From Gottfriedia acidiceleris (GTDB lineage: Bacteria; Bacillota; Bacilli; Bacillales; Bacillaceae_G): a stretch of 64,000 nucleotides of DNA. Below the pieces are notes generated by a model. It saw only the letters and a list, made by a program, of their open reading frames with translations, had not been told where the DNA came from and searched no databases. The DNA is taken from the NCBI RefSeq assembly GCF_004138285.1, contig NZ_SCFN01000001.1:1-64000 (forward strand), read 5' to 3'. The position numbers and the translations under genes were made by a program. Shown one piece after another: positions 8,543 through 18,901 of the stretch. Each line of letters starts with the position of its first letter. The first letter of the stretch is position 1.

Positions 8543-10099
8543 TTAAAACACTTTAGTAGTCCAGTTTTCGCCATTCCATACATCTGTAACTAATCCTTGG
8601 TAGAATTCAGGTTCGTGACAGATAATTAAAAGACTTCCTTTGTACTCTTTTAGTGCGCGTTGTAGTTCTTCTTTAGCATCAACATCTAAATGGTTAGTAG
8701 GCTCATCGAGAACAAGTAAGTTTGTTTCTTGATTAATTAACTTACATAAACGAACTTTCGCCTTTTCTCCACCACTTAAAACTGCAACTTTACTCTCAAT
8801 ATGCTTAGTCGTTAAACCACATTTTGCAAGTGCAGAACGAACTTCATATTGTGTAAATGATGGAAATTCATCCCAAACTTCATCGATACATGTTTTATTA
8901 TTATCACTTTTTACTTCTTGTTCGAAATATCCAATATGAAGGAATTCACCGCGCTCAACTTCACCAGAAATTGGTTTAATATCACCAAGTAAACTACGCA
9001 TTAACGTCGTTTTACCGATACCGTTCGCACCAACTAAAGCAATTTTCTGTCCACGTTCCATACGTAGATTTAAAGGTTTTGATAGAGGCTCATCGTAACC
9101 AATCACTAAATCTTTTGCTTCAAATATTAATTTACCTGAAGTACGAGCTGGTTTAAAGTGGAATTCTGGTTTTGGCTTTTCACGTGCAAGCTCAATTACA
9201 TCCATTTTATCAAGTTTCTTTTGGCGAGACATTGCCATATTACGAGTAGAAACACGAGCTTTATTACGAGCAACGAAATCTTTTAGTTCAGAGATTTCTT
9301 GTTGTTGACGTTTATATGCTGATTCTAATTGTGATTTTTTCATTTCATGAATTCCTTTGAAATTATCATAATCACCAACATAACGATTTAATTCTTGATT
9401 TTCCATATGATAAATTAAGTTAATAACACTATTTAAAAACGGAATATCATGTGAAATTAAAATAAATGCATTCTCATACTCTTGTAAATAACGCTTTAAC
9501 CATTCAATATGCTGTTCATCTAAATAGTTAGTAGGCTCATCTAGTAATAAGATATCTGGTTTTTCTAAAAGAAGTTTTGATAGAAGAACTTTTGAACGTT
9601 GACCACCAGAAAGTTCAGTTACATCTCGATCAAGTCCGATATCTTCTAAACCTAAACCACGACCAATTTCTTCAACTTTAGCATCGATAATGTAGAAATC
9701 ATTATTTGTTAAAGTATCTTGAAGAACACCTACATCTTCTAGCATTTTCTCCATTTCTTCTGGAGTTGCATCAGCCATTTTTACATATAAATCATTAATT
9801 TCATTTTCCATATCAAACATGTATTGGAAAGCACTTTTTAATACGTCACGAATTGTCATACCTGGCTGTAATACAGCATGCTGATCTAAATAACCTACAC
9901 GTACTTTTTTAGACCATTCAACCTTACCTTCATCAGGCTGTAATTTTCCAGTAACGATATTCATGAAAGTTGATTTACCTTCACCATTTGCACCAATAAG
10001 ACCGATATGTTCACCTTTTAATAGACGGAATGATACATCATTAAAAATTGCACGATCACCGAATCCATGGCTTAAGTTTTTTACAGTTAAAATACTCAT
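8543..10099 (-). CDS. yfmM: ABC-F family ATPase, YfmM type
   Basis: This soluble protein of 518 residues has two ABC domains and no membrane segments. Walker A motifs are GANGEGKST (near 37) and GANGIGKTT. Signature motifs are LSGGQRSK and LSGGEKAK, and Walker B motifs are LLLDEPTNYLD and LVLDEPTNHLD. A charged linker (about 245-310) separates the domains. ABC-F proteins bind the ribosomal E site and rescue or tune translation, and some give antibiotic resistance. Length and N-terminus (MSILTVKNLSHGFGDRAIF) match what I recall of B. subtilis YfmM. The start follows AAAGGTG. Confidence 0.92.
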   Translation of the reverse strand: MSILTVKNLSHGFGDRAIFNDVSFRLLKGEHIGLIGANGEGKSTFMNIVTGKLQPDEGKVEWSKKVRVGYLDQHAVLQPGMTIRDVLKSAFQYMFDMENEINDLYVKMADATPEEMEKMLEDVGVLQDTLTNNDFYIIDAKVEEIGRGLGLEDIGLDRDVTELSGGQRSKVLLSKLLLEKPDILLLDEPTNYLDEQHIEWLKRYLQEYENAFILISHDIPFLNSVINLIYHMENQELNRYVGDYDNFKGIHEMKKSQLESAYKRQQQEISELKDFVARNKARVSTRNMAMSRQKKLDKMDVIELAREKPKPEFHFKPARTSGKLIFEAKDLVIGYDEPLSKPLNLRMERGQKIALVGANGIGKTTLMRSLLGDIKPISGEVERGEFLHIGYFEQEVKSDNNKTCIDEVWDEFPSFTQYEVRSALAKCGLTTKHIESKVAVLSGGEKAKVRLCKLINQETNLLVLDEPTNHLDVDAKEELQRALKEYKGSLLIICHEPEFYQGLVTDVWNGENWTTKVF

Positions 10100-10421
10100 T
10101 GATCGACACCTTTTCTTTATTTTTCATATAATAATGTTCTTTATAAAAGAACGTAATTTAAACAGTCACCATCTAATTATAGTCTGCAACTGGGTATGTG
10201 TTCAACAGTAAATTAAGTTATAACTTTAGGGGTCAGGTTAGAACCGAAATAAAATAGGGGACTTTTGAAAAAAGGAAAAAAAATCCATATAGCCCTACTA
10301 TTCCTATCCCCATATTTTCGTATTTAATGTATAATTCAGAAGTGTAATAGTCAAAAAAGTGGGTTTTAAAGGCGTGTAAGTACAGAAATAGCCATACCTA
10401 CTATTCGGAGGAGGAAGTTTA
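10100..10421. other. Divergent intergenic region with promoters of yfmM and yvbH-like gene
   Basis: It holds the leader of the leftward ABC-F gene (AAAGGTG ribosome site) and the leader of the rightward gene (GGAGGAGG at 10407-10415). A TATAAT at 10330-10335 may be a -10, but it has no good -35. No further frame or RNA gene was recognised. Confidence 0.5.
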
Positions 10422-11036
10422 ATGTTTGGTAAAGTTGCTGCAGATATGCTTGGTTTAAGTGATGTAGGTAGTGTTATTGAACCGAAAAATTATGACAAAG
10501 TTGATTCTGACGATTATGTAATGCATGAAGATAATGAAAAAATTTATTTCTTAATTAAATCAAAATCAGATGAGTATTGCTTTACGAATAAGGCTTTAAT
10601 TCATTTAGACGGTACAAGTGCAATAAGTAAGAAGCGTACACTTCATCGTTATAATTATCACACTCATAAAATCACACATGTTTTACTTGAAACAGCTGGT
10701 ACAATTGATTTAGATGTTGAAATTAAGTTCAACATTGGTGGTAGAGAGTTTTCGATTGATGTTCATAAAAAACATATTGAACAAGTTAAGGATTTATATA
10801 AAGCTTTATTAATGATTGCTGAAATTAGTCATGAAAATGAAAAAGCACTTGGATATGCGAAAGAAAGTATTGAAATTGCTTCTACAACATTAGGCCGCGT
10901 AACTTCAAATGAAAATAATTTAGTGAACAGTTTTAAAGAAATTAATGAAGCTACTTTTGAATGGTTAATGAAGTCTAGAGAGCAATACAAAGTTAAAGAT
11001 TTCGGATCTGTATTTGAGAAGTATATTAATAATTAA
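10422..11036 (+). CDS. PH-domain protein of the YvbH type
   Basis: The 204-residue product has an N-terminal bacterial PH-like domain of about 120 residues (KIYFLIKSKSDEYCFTNKAL, then ISKKRTLHRYNYH) and a helical C-terminal segment (residues about 130-204) resembling the YvbH oligomerisation region. It has no signal peptide or membrane span. Length and layout match B. subtilis YvbH as I recall it. Function is not established for the family. A strong GGAGGAGG ribosome site precedes it, and it forms its own unit ending in a terminator. Confidence 0.75.
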   Translation: MFGKVAADMLGLSDVGSVIEPKNYDKVDSDDYVMHEDNEKIYFLIKSKSDEYCFTNKALIHLDGTSAISKKRTLHRYNYHTHKITHVLLETAGTIDLDVEIKFNIGGREFSIDVHKKHIEQVKDLYKALLMIAEISHENEKALGYAKESIEIASTTLGRVTSNENNLVNSFKEINEATFEWLMKSREQYKVKDFGSVFEKYINN

Positions 11037-11049
11037 TTATGTAAGAGAT

Positions 11050-11085
11050 GTCTCGTAAGTCAAAGTACTTATGAGACTTTTTTTG
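11050..11085 (+). terminator. Terminator of the yvbH-like gene
   Basis: Stem GTCTCGTAAGT (11050-11060) with ACTTATGAGAC (11067-11077), followed by seven or more T. Confidence 0.88.
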
Positions 11086-11229
11086 TTGGTGAACCTCTTT
11101 AGATTAGAGAAATACGAATAAAAGGATGAGTAAGTAAAAAAAGGAAAAAGAAGAAATATGGTTAATCATAAAGGGTTCATGTGTGAAATCTCTTATTTAT
11201 TTGGAGAAATAAGACTACAAAACAATAAT

Positions 11230-11280
11230 AAAAAAAGAAAACTCGCAAGGAACATAGTACCATGCGAGTTTTCTTTTTTT
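11230..11280 (-). terminator. Terminator of the minus-strand PH-domain/DinB unit
   Basis: An 18-bp arm (AAAAAAAGAAAACTCGCA, 11230-11247) pairs with its complement at 11263-11280. On the minus strand the GC-rich stem is followed by TTTTCTTTTTTT. It could also act on the plus strand. Confidence 0.85.
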
Positions 11281-11285
11281 AAAAC

Positions 11286-11744
11286 CTAATTAATTAAAAC
11301 TTCTACGCTTTGACGATTTAAAATAGTAGCATTTGGACATCGTTTTTTTATTTCTTGTAAAAAACTTTCTTCATCTTTAGGAAGTGAAAGTAAGGCAAAT
11401 CCGTACTTTTTGTATTCGATTTTTAAACGTTTGAAGGTCCATGCAGGTGATGAAACTGGATTATTCGAGAAATTAACTGTTCTGATTTCACTATATGGAA
11501 TGATAATTGTTATAAATCCAAATTTTGATTTGAATTCAGTTTTGGTTAATTCATGGTATGTGTTGAATAATGCCCAAACTAGAACAATCAATATTGGTAA
11601 TAAAAAGACAAAGACTACTAAACTTATGATGATTCCTGTGCTATCAGCTTCAATAAAGCTGATGATGGGAACTGAAATAATGATGGGAATTAAGCTCAGA
11701 ATTAGGACGACTAATAGAGGATTTTTCTTCACTTTAAATTTCAT
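11286..11744 (-). CDS. Small membrane protein with YyaB-like PH domain
   Basis: The 152-residue product has two hydrophobic segments (residues about 9-30 and 36-60), then a C-terminal domain of about 85 residues resembling bacterial PH domain families (YHELTKTEFKSKFGFITIIIPYSEIRTV). Such proteins sit in the cytoplasmic membrane with the PH domain inside; roles are mostly unknown. The gene lies 15 bases after the DinB-like gene on the same strand and probably shares its transcript, which ends at the hairpin downstream. Confidence 0.65.
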   Translation of the reverse strand: MKFKVKKNPLLVVLILSLIPIIISVPIISFIEADSTGIIISLVVFVFLLPILIVLVWALFNTYHELTKTEFKSKFGFITIIIPYSEIRTVNFSNNPVSSPAWTFKRLKIEYKKYGFALLSLPKDEESFLQEIKKRCPNATILNRQSVEVLIN

Positions 11745-11759
11745 GGGGACACCTTGATC

Positions 11760-12200
11760 CTATCCTAAAATTTGATTTAAATGGTGCTTCATATGATCAA
11801 TGTAGTCAGTAAATAACCAACTTAGTGTAACAGATTCTTCATTTTGACTATTATATTGTAGTTTCCATTGGTCTTCTGAAATGTTTGAGAGCACATTCAT
11901 GAAACGTGAATTTAGAGCAGTCCATAACGTAAGAATTTCTTCAATTGTATAGCTATTTTGATAATCATTTAATTCTACCCAAGAATTTTGTTTATAAAGC
12001 TCCAAAACTAGTTCTTCATTAGAGGACAATCTATCTATAAATCTTTTATGATTCATAGTCGCAGAATCGCAAAGATGTCCAAGGATTTCTTTTTTAGACC
12101 ATTTTGTAGGACTTGGTTTAAAATCTGTATTCGATAAGGCTCTGATGATTTTTGGAACGGATTGGATTAGACTACTAAATTCGTTCATTAAATTATTCAT
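11760..12200 (-). CDS. DinB-like (DfsB family) putative metal-dependent protein
   Basis: The 146-residue helical-bundle protein has the DinB/YfiT histidine pattern: GHLCDSATMNHKRF (near residue 40) and DYIDHMKHHLNQI near the C-terminus. These would place three His around a divalent metal. Some relatives are bacillithiol-dependent transferases (BstA/YfiT), others have no known function. It heads a two-gene unit with the PH-domain protein downstream. The call is by motif, with no substrate known. Confidence 0.75.
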   Translation of the reverse strand: MNNLMNEFSSLIQSVPKIIRALSNTDFKPSPTKWSKKEILGHLCDSATMNHKRFIDRLSSNEELVLELYKQNSWVELNDYQNSYTIEEILTLWTALNSRFMNVLSNISEDQWKLQYNSQNEESVTLSWLFTDYIDHMKHHLNQILG

Positions 12201-12319
12201 CTAAATATTCCTCCTTCGTTTCTACATGTTATGGATATGTTTAAACATTTTTCTTTATGAGTCTTTAGACAAGCCATAGGTGAATAGGTTATTAGTAGGA
12301 CAATCTTGGAGGTGGCTTG

Positions 12320-12592
12320 ATGTTAATCTTTTTACTTTATGTCGGATTGTTAGTTGGAGTGTTAGCTGTTTATAAAGATGCCATTAAGCGGGATGTTAGT
12401 AATCTTGGGTTTCAAATGATCGGTTATTATGTACTAGCTTCTTTACCATTTAGGTTATTTTGGTTACCGATCCCTTTTGGATTTTTGATTTGTTTATTTT
12501 TATTATCTAAACCGATGCTTCGATATAAAAAACAAAAACAAGTTGCTAGCCTATTAGGTTTCATTGTATTTATAGTAGATGCTGTATTCTAA
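12320..12592 (+). CDS. Small hydrophobic membrane protein, unknown function
   Basis: ATG 12320 (a TTG lies just before it) follows GGAGGTGG. The 90-residue product has three or four hydrophobic segments: N-terminal LIFLLYVGLLVGVLAVY, then FQMIGYYVLASLPFRLF, FGFLICLFLL and a C-terminal LLGFIVFIVDAVF. No family recognised. It stands alone between divergent and convergent minus-strand genes and ends within its own terminator hairpin. Confidence 0.7.
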   Translation: MLIFLLYVGLLVGVLAVYKDAIKRDVSNLGFQMIGYYVLASLPFRLFWLPIPFGFLICLFLLSKPMLRYKKQKQVASLLGFIVFIVDAVF

Positions 12593-12618
12593 ATGTATGT
12601 TTAGAATACAGCTTTTTT
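12581..12618 (+). terminator. Terminator overlapping the end of the small membrane gene
   Basis: A perfect 13-bp stem, GCTGTATTCTAAA (12581-12593) with its complement (12600-12612), followed by six T. The stop codon is inside the first arm. Confidence 0.9.
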
Positions 12619-12688
12619 GATGTTTTCGTCTCAATCCGTAACTCTTATTGAGTGATCCAACTTATCCTTTAGTATGCAGTAAGGAATA

Positions 12689-13621
12689 TCATTTTTTAGC
12701 AATCTTTAATGCCTTTTCGGTATTAGCAAAATGTAATTTCGTTAGACTTCGTAAAGCTTCAAAACCTTTTGATTTAATTAGTTTTGCAGCGGCTTGATCA
12801 ACTTTTGCTCCTGCACCTTTTGGTAAGGTCATGCCTGCTTTTTCACTTAATTGATCCATTTGTTGTAGGAAAGCATAGCGGGCTAAGATAGAAGAAACTG
12901 CAACTGAGAGATGCAAACCTTCTGCTTTTGTAGCAAATTGAACTTTATCACGAATTACTTCTTTTGTTCCTTTTAAATATCCGTAGTACAGATTTGGAGG
13001 AGTAAATTGATCAATTAAGATTGCATCATATTTTTTATCTTCCAATTTTGAAATAGTATTTCGAATTGCTTGATTATGTAATAGTGCCTTTAGTTTATTC
13101 ATATTATTGCCTTTTTCTTGCATAGCATTGTATTTCTCATTGTTTAGTACTAAGAGGCTGTAGGTTACGACATGAATAATTTTTTTTGCTATGCTGCATA
13201 TGGCATCGTCAGTTAGTTCTTTGGAATCTTTTACGCCTAATTCTTTTAGTAATTCGAATTGGCTTGGTTCTACAAAGGAAGCTACTACTGTCATCGGTCC
13301 AAAGTAGTCACCTGTACCTACTTCATCACTACCTATAACTGCAAGACTTGAAAAGTTTTTTGGTAAAGTTGAATTCGTATTTGTAGGGTTTGCTTTTTTA
13401 GGAGTTTGGCTAGCCAATTTACCTTGCCATTTACTTACTTCAGCATCACAATTTGACCCTTGAAACATTACCTTACCAGATTTATATGCAGTAATCGTAC
13501 AGCCATTTGGTTTGGCCATAAATACTCCACCTTGTGGTACTTTTGATTGCAGGCTACTTTGGTAGTGTACTTTCATCTTTAAGAGAGTATCCTCAGAAAC
13601 TGTTAATACAGTGTTTGACAT
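12689..13621 (-). CDS. rnhC: Ribonuclease HIII
   Basis: It removes RNA from RNA-DNA hybrids in the cytoplasm. The open frame extends further upstream, but ATG 13621 has an AAAGGAG ribosome site and gives 310 residues, the usual length. An N-terminal TBP-like substrate-binding domain (about 1-85) precedes the RNase H fold: GSDEVGTGDYFGP carries the catalytic Asp-Glu pair, ILIDQF the next acidic residue, and AVSSILARY follows. The gene is divergent from zapA, as in B. subtilis, with the intergenic region only about 100 bases. Confidence 0.95.
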   Translation of the reverse strand: MSNTVLTVSEDTLLKMKVHYQSSLQSKVPQGGVFMAKPNGCTITAYKSGKVMFQGSNCDAEVSKWQGKLASQTPKKANPTNTNSTLPKNFSSLAVIGSDEVGTGDYFGPMTVVASFVEPSQFELLKELGVKDSKELTDDAICSIAKKIIHVVTYSLLVLNNEKYNAMQEKGNNMNKLKALLHNQAIRNTISKLEDKKYDAILIDQFTPPNLYYGYLKGTKEVIRDKVQFATKAEGLHLSVAVSSILARYAFLQQMDQLSEKAGMTLPKGAGAKVDQAAAKLIKSKGFEALRSLTKLHFANTEKALKIAKK

Positions 13622-13725
13622 AAATTTCTCCTTTATAAATGGATATTTACCAATACTTTTGTTTGTATTGAATTTCGTGTTATAGTTAAGGTTAGAATGT
13701 TTAAAAGCTGAATGGAGGTATGAAG

Positions 13726-14010
13726 TTGTCCAATTCTTCATCGAAACAAAAACTAAATGTAACTATTTATGGGCAACATTATGCAATTACTGGTGACGAG
13801 TCAACAGATCATATTCGCCATGTTGCCTCAATTGTAGATGATAAAATGAAAGAAATAAATAAAAAAAATCCATTATTAGATACTAATAAATTAGCTGTAT
13901 TGACAGCAATAAATATTGTAAGTGATTATGTAAAGTTAAAAGAAAGAGCTGAAATGCTCGAAAAATTATTAGAAAAACAAACGAAAAGTGAGCAGAAAAA
14001 CAATGATTGA
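13726..14010 (+). CDS. zapA: Cell division protein ZapA
   Basis: It binds FtsZ and promotes Z-ring bundling. An ATG at 13720 lies only one base after the GGAGG (13714-13718). TTG 13726, seven bases after it, is the better start and gives 94 residues. The sequence shows the ZapA N-terminal beta-strand region ([33 protein letters not shown]) and a C-terminal coiled coil ([17 protein letters not shown]). The stop overlaps the start of the cvpA-like gene by eight bases. Confidence 0.93.
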   Translation: MSNSSSKQKLNVTIYGQHYAITGDESTDHIRHVASIVDDKMKEINKKNPLLDTNKLAVLTAINIVSDYVKLKERAEMLEKLLEKQTKSEQKNND

Positions 14011-14530
14011 TTTAATAATACTTATTATTTTTATTTTAGGAATTTTAACAGGATGGAAAAGAGGATTTATTAGCAGCCTTGTACGATTACTAGGTTTTTT
14101 ACTTTCCTTATTCCTAGCTTATCATTATTATGAGCAGACCGCTACTTCGCTTAAAAAAATATTTCCAATACATATAAGCGGAGGCCAGGTTGTAAACGCA
14201 GAGCAGTTTGTATATGAAATTATAGCTTTTGCTTTGTTATTTATTGGGACAAGGCTAGTTATTTCATTTATTGGTTCGTTATTAAATGGAGTTTTCCAAT
14301 TACCTGTTCTAAAGCAGATGAACTCCTTCTTAGGTGGTATTTTTGGTTTTATAGAGGTTTATTTATTTTCGGTTTTGGCGCTATTTATAGCTTTAATCGT
14401 ACCTATTGATACGCTTCATGTTTTATTACATAAATCAAATATCGCTTATTTTATGGTTCAACATACACCATTTATATCAAATCAATTAATGGAATTATGG
14501 AAACCATTTTCTAGTTCTGAAATACTTTAA
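14003..14530 (+). CDS. yshB: CvpA-family membrane protein (YshB)
   Basis: Start ATG 14003 overlaps the end of zapA, indicating translational coupling. The 175-residue product has four hydrophobic segments and the CvpA motif [16 protein letters not shown] near its N-terminus. CvpA was first linked to colicin V production; in Bacillus the role is undefined. The gene order zapA-yshB-polX-mutSB is conserved as I recall it from B. subtilis, which supports the assignment. Confidence 0.88.
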   Translation: MIDLIILIIFILGILTGWKRGFISSLVRLLGFLLSLFLAYHYYEQTATSLKKIFPIHISGGQVVNAEQFVYEIIAFALLFIGTRLVISFIGSLLNGVFQLPVLKQMNSFLGGIFGFIEVYLFSVLALFIALIVPIDTLHVLLHKSNIAYFMVQHTPFISNQLMELWKPFSSSEIL

Positions 14531-14577
14531 TCGAGTTTAAGTGAAAAACAATTTCTATGTTAAGTAGGTGACTTAAA

Positions 14578-16302
14578 ATGCACAAAAAAGAGTTAATAAA
14601 ACTGTTAGAACAAATTGCTACTTATTTAGAACTAAAAGGTGAGAATGCTTTTAAAATATCAGCATTTCGTAAAGCGGCAAATGCATTAGAAACTGATGAA
14701 AGAAGTCTTGAACAAATCGACGACTTTACTGCCATAAAAGGAATCGGAAAAGGGACTTCTGCAGTCATTTTAGAATATATTGAAACTGGCAAAAGTACGG
14801 TATTGGAAGAACTACAAGAATCATTGCCTAAAACTTTACTTCCTTTACTCAGACTACCAGGATTAGGTGGGAAAAAAGTAGCTAAGCTTTATCAAGCATT
14901 ACAAATTGAGAGCATGGAGCAGTTAAAAGAAGCATGCTTAAATGGTAAGCTACAAGGGTTAGCTGGATTCGGTAAAAAGACAGAGAAAAATATTTTAGAA
15001 TCAATCGAAGAGTTTGGTAAGCAGCCTGAACGCTTGCCACTTGCAGATGTATTACCGATTGCTGATAAAATTGAAGCTTATTTAGCAGAGATAAAGGATG
15101 TTGAAAAATATTCAAGAGCAGGAAGCTTACGAAGAGTACGTGAAACTGTTAAAGATTTAGACTTCATTGTTGCATCAAATAAACCAGAAAGTATTAAAGA
15201 ACAATTACTTTCGATGCCGGAAATCGTTCGAATAATTGCACAAGGGGATACAAAAGTGTCTCTTGTTTTAAAAGGTGTTGAATATGAGATTTCAGTTGAC
15301 TTCCGAATTATTCAACCAAAGGAGTTTGCTACAACACTGCATCATTTTACAGGCTCTAAGGATCATAATGTAGCTATGCGCCAATTGGCTAAAGAGCGTG
15401 ATGAAAAAATTAGTGAGTATGGTGTTGAGGATGTTAATACTGGAGAGGTTTTAACATTTGAAAATGAAGAAGATTTTTATGCTCACTTTAATTTACCTTG
15501 TTTTCCACCTGAAATTCGAGAGGATGGAAAGGAAGTTTCAACTTTTACAAATGATTACCCATTAATTCGTTTAGAAGATATGAAATCTGATTTGCATATG
15601 CACTCTACTTGGAGTGATGGTGGCTACTCAATTGAAGAAATGGCTGATGCATGTCGTGCTAAGGGATATAAATATATTGTCATCACAGATCATTCACAAT
15701 ATTTAAAGGTTGCGAACGGTTTAACTCCTGAGCGCTTATGGAAACAAAAAGAAGAAATTCAGCGTGTAAATGAAAAATACACTGATTTTACAATTCTACA
15801 TGGGGTAGAAATGGATATTTTACCTGATGGTTCATTAGATTATGAAGATGATGTTTTACGTTCACTTGATTTTGTTATTGCATCAATCCATTCTAGCTTT
15901 AGTCAAGATGAAGAGACAATCATGATGCGTTTAAAAAATGCAATGAGAAATCCTTATGTTAGCATGATTGGGCATCCAACAGGGCGCAAAATTGGCAGAA
16001 GAGCTGGGTACAAAGTAAATGCTGAAGAATTAATTTCTGTAGCAAAAGAAACAGGTACAATTTTAGAATTAAATGCAAATCCAAATCGATTAGATTTAAA
16101 TAAAGAAATGTTAATGATGGCCAAAGAAGCTGGTGTGATGCTATCAATTAATACTGATGCACATAATATTGATATGCTAGAGCATATGACTGTTGGGGTT
16201 AGTGCGGCCAAGAAGGCTTGGTTAAAAAGAGAAAATATTGTAAATACATTTGAATTACACGAACTTTTAAGTTTGATTGAAAGGAAACGTAATCGAGTGT
16301 AA
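14578..16302 (+). CDS. polX: DNA polymerase X with PHP domain
   Basis: Repair polymerase/exonuclease of 574 residues (B. subtilis PolX about 570). The N-terminal half is a family X polymerase: helix-hairpin-helix ([19 protein letters not shown] and [16 protein letters not shown]), then the palm with GSLRR and the metal-binding DLD (near 195) and VDF aspartates. The C-terminal PHP phosphoesterase domain (about 335-570) shows [29 protein letters not shown] and NTDAH metal ligands, which supply 3'-5' exonuclease and AP-endonuclease activities in the B. subtilis enzyme. The ribosome site is AAGTAGGTG. Transcribed with mutS2, 16 bases downstream. Confidence 0.95.
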   Translation: MHKKELIKLLEQIATYLELKGENAFKISAFRKAANALETDERSLEQIDDFTAIKGIGKGTSAVILEYIETGKSTVLEELQESLPKTLLPLLRLPGLGGKKVAKLYQALQIESMEQLKEACLNGKLQGLAGFGKKTEKNILESIEEFGKQPERLPLADVLPIADKIEAYLAEIKDVEKYSRAGSLRRVRETVKDLDFIVASNKPESIKEQLLSMPEIVRIIAQGDTKVSLVLKGVEYEISVDFRIIQPKEFATTLHHFTGSKDHNVAMRQLAKERDEKISEYGVEDVNTGEVLTFENEEDFYAHFNLPCFPPEIREDGKEVSTFTNDYPLIRLEDMKSDLHMHSTWSDGGYSIEEMADACRAKGYKYIVITDHSQYLKVANGLTPERLWKQKEEIQRVNEKYTDFTILHGVEMDILPDGSLDYEDDVLRSLDFVIASIHSSFSQDEETIMMRLKNAMRNPYVSMIGHPTGRKIGRRAGYKVNAEELISVAKETGTILELNANPNRLDLNKEMLMMAKEAGVMLSINTDAHNIDMLEHMTVGVSAAKKAWLKRENIVNTFELHELLSLIERKRNRV

Positions 16303-16318
16303 GGAGGTTACGGGGCAC

Positions 16319-18673
16319 ATGAAACGTACATTAAGAGTTTTAGAGTACGATAAAATAAAAGAACAATTGCTTAAACATGCTTCATCTTCACTAGGTAAGG
16401 AACGTATTAAAAATCTTTTACCAAGTACTGACTATGATGAAGTAGTAGAATTACATGAATCAACTGACGAAGCAGTAAAAGTTATTCGTCTACGCGGAAA
16501 TGTTCCACTTGGTGGTTTATCTGATATAAGAATGCAAGTTAAAAGAGCCGATATTGGTGGAATGCTTTCACCTTCTGAGTTAATCGCGATTTCAGGTGTT
16601 ACGTATGCTGGACGTCAAATGATTCGATTTATTGAAACTTTACTAGAAAGTGAAGTAGAGATTCCATATTTAGAGTCATTAAGTGAGCAAATTATTCCTT
16701 TATTAGAACTAGATAAAAATATAAAAGCGGCTATTGGTGATAATGGCGAAGTTTTAGATGATGCTAGTGTGACACTTCGAACGATTCGTGGACAAGTTCG
16801 AACAGCTGAAGCTCGAATTCGTGAAAAATTAGAGAGTCTAACTAGAGGTGCAAATGCACAAAAAATGTTATCAGATTCAATCGTAACGATTCGTAATGAT
16901 CGCTTCGTTATTCCAGTAAAACAAGAATATCGACATGTTTATGGTGGTATTGTTCATGATCAATCTTCTTCTGGTCAAACATTATTTATTGAGCCACAAG
17001 CTGTCGTTACATTAAACAATAGTTTACAAGAAGCTAAAGTTAAAGAAGAGCAAGAAATTGAGAAAATTTTAATGGCTTTAACAGGTCAAGTAGCGGAAGC
17101 TTCAGCGGATTTATTGCAAAATGTTGAAATTTTAGCTGAAATGGATTTCTTATTTGCAAAAGCTAACTATTCGCATTCAATTAAGGCAAGTAAACCAATT
17201 TTAAATAACGATCGATATTTTAAATTAAAAAAAGCACGTCATCCTCTAATTCCAAGGGATGTGGTAGTAGCTAATGATATTGAATTAGGTAAGGAGTTTA
17301 CTACGATTGTCATTACTGGTCCAAATACAGGTGGTAAGACGGTTACTTTAAAAACGATTGGTATATGTGTTTTAATGGCACAATCTGGTCTACAAATTCC
17401 TGCACTAGACGGTTCAGAAATCTGTGTGTTCGAGCAAATTTTCGCCGATATTGGTGATGAGCAATCAATCGAACAGAGCTTAAGTACATTCTCTTCTCAT
17501 ATGGTGAATATTGTAGATATTTTAAAACATGTTAATCATAGTAGTCTTGTATTATTTGATGAATTAGGAGCTGGAACTGACCCTCAGGAAGGTGCGGCTT
17601 TAGCAATCTCAATTTTAGATGAGGTAAGGGAATACGGTGCAAGAGTAGTAGCGACAACGCATTATCCTGAATTAAAAGCATATAGTTACAATCGAGAGCA
17701 CGTTATGAATGCTAGTGTTGAATTTGATGTAGAAACACTAAGTCCGACTTATCGACTATTAATTGGTGTTCCAGGTAAAAGTAATGCATTTGAGATTTCT
17801 AGAAGACTTGGACTTTCAAATCGTGTAATTGAAAAAGCAAAAAATCATGTAAGTGAAGAAAGTAATGAAGTTGAAAATATGATTGCATCTTTAGAAACGA
17901 GTAGAAAAGGTGCAGAAACAGAATGGAAAGAAGCAGAAGATTTCCGTAAAGAATCAGAGCGTGTTTTCAAAGATTTACAAAAGCAAATGATGGAATTTTA
18001 TGAGCATCGTGATGAATTATATCGTGGAGCACAGGAAGAAGCGAAAAAACGTGTCAGAGTAGCACAACAAGAAGCTGAAGAAATTATTAAAGAGTTAAGA
18101 GAGTTAAAGAATAGCCAATTAGCTTCAATTAAAGATCATGAATTAATTGAGGCAAGAACTCGTTTGGAGGGGGCAATTCCTTATGCTCCAAAGAAAACAA
18201 TTCCTCAGGCCGCTCCGAAGAAACAAAGAAAGCTTCGTGAAGGTGACGAGGTAAAAGTGATTAGTTTTAACCAAAAAGGGACACTACTTGATCAAGTTAG
18301 TGAAGGTGAATGGCAAGTTCAGCTCGGAATTATTAAAATGAAAGTTAAAGAAAAAGATATCGAATATATGAGTTCACCTAAAGAAGTAAAAGAACGAACT
18401 GTTACATCTGTAAAAGGTAAGGACTTCCATGTTAATCTTGAGCTAGATCTTAGAGGTGAAAGATATGAAGATGCGTTAATTCGTGTTGAAAAATATATCG
18501 ATGATGCATTATTAGCCGGTTATCCTCGAATTAATATCATTCATGGAAAAGGAACTGGCGCACTGAGACAAGGGGTACAGGAATACTTAAAAAAACACAG
18601 ATCAGTTAAATCCTATCGATATGGAGCAGCCTCCGAGGGTGGAATAGGTGTAACTGTTGTCGATTTAAAATAA
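16319..18673 (+). CDS. mutS2: MutS2 endonuclease/ATPase
   Basis: Start ATG 16319 follows AAGGAGGT (16301-16308), which overlaps the polX stop; length 784 matches MutSB. Domains: helical core/clamp (about 1-310), MutS-type ATPase with Walker A GPNTGGKT (near 335), [16 protein letters not shown] Walker B and TTHYPELK switch, a long coiled coil (about 515-625), and a C-terminal Smr nuclease domain with [12 protein letters not shown] and HGKGTGALR. In bacteria MutS2 limits homologous recombination or rescues collided ribosomes through the Smr domain; it is not the mismatch repair MutS. Probably cotranscribed with zapA-yshB-polX. Confidence 0.96.
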   Translation: MKRTLRVLEYDKIKEQLLKHASSSLGKERIKNLLPSTDYDEVVELHESTDEAVKVIRLRGNVPLGGLSDIRMQVKRADIGGMLSPSELIAISGVTYAGRQMIRFIETLLESEVEIPYLESLSEQIIPLLELDKNIKAAIGDNGEVLDDASVTLRTIRGQVRTAEARIREKLESLTRGANAQKMLSDSIVTIRNDRFVIPVKQEYRHVYGGIVHDQSSSGQTLFIEPQAVVTLNNSLQEAKVKEEQEIEKILMALTGQVAEASADLLQNVEILAEMDFLFAKANYSHSIKASKPILNNDRYFKLKKARHPLIPRDVVVANDIELGKEFTTIVITGPNTGGKTVTLKTIGICVLMAQSGLQIPALDGSEICVFEQIFADIGDEQSIEQSLSTFSSHMVNIVDILKHVNHSSLVLFDELGAGTDPQEGAALAISILDEVREYGARVVATTHYPELKAYSYNREHVMNASVEFDVETLSPTYRLLIGVPGKSNAFEISRRLGLSNRVIEKAKNHVSEESNEVENMIASLETSRKGAETEWKEAEDFRKESERVFKDLQKQMMEFYEHRDELYRGAQEEAKKRVRVAQQEAEEIIKELRELKNSQLASIKDHELIEARTRLEGAIPYAPKKTIPQAAPKKQRKLREGDEVKVISFNQKGTLLDQVSEGEWQVQLGIIKMKVKEKDIEYMSSPKEVKERTVTSVKGKDFHVNLELDLRGERYEDALIRVEKYIDDALLAGYPRINIIHGKGTGALRQGVQEYLKKHRSVKSYRYGAASEGGIGVTVVDLK

Positions 18674-18691
18674 GGTAATAGGGGTTCTAAG

Positions 18692-18775
18692 ATGGAAAAG
18701 TTGGCAAAAATATTATTTGCGGTTTGTGCAGTATTTTTAATTTGGGGAATTTTGTACGTAACAGTTATTAAATAA
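18692..18775 (+). CDS. 27-residue single-span membrane peptide after mutS2
   Basis: A short frame starts 18 bases after mutS2 with AGGGG upstream. It encodes MEKLAKILFAVCAVFLIWG followed by ILYVTVIK: a charged N-terminus, one hydrophobic helix and a terminal Lys. The size, composition and position suggest a real translated small protein in the mutS2 operon, but no family is recognised and it may be spurious. Confidence 0.5.
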   Translation: MEKLAKILFAVCAVFLIWGILYVTVIK

Positions 18776-18901
18776 AGTAATTGAGGCTAGCATCATTATT
18801 GTATTTCTATTTATTTATGTAGACGTTAAAACCTTACATAACAATGAACCTAGAAGACATAACCTGAGTTAGTCTCTTTTTTATTAGAAAGGTGAATTGG
18901 C

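Noticed and set aside
12689-13741. Longer form of RNase HIII starting at 13741
   Set aside because: The extra 40 residues have no ribosome site and would overlap the zapA start; ATG 13621 fits the family length.
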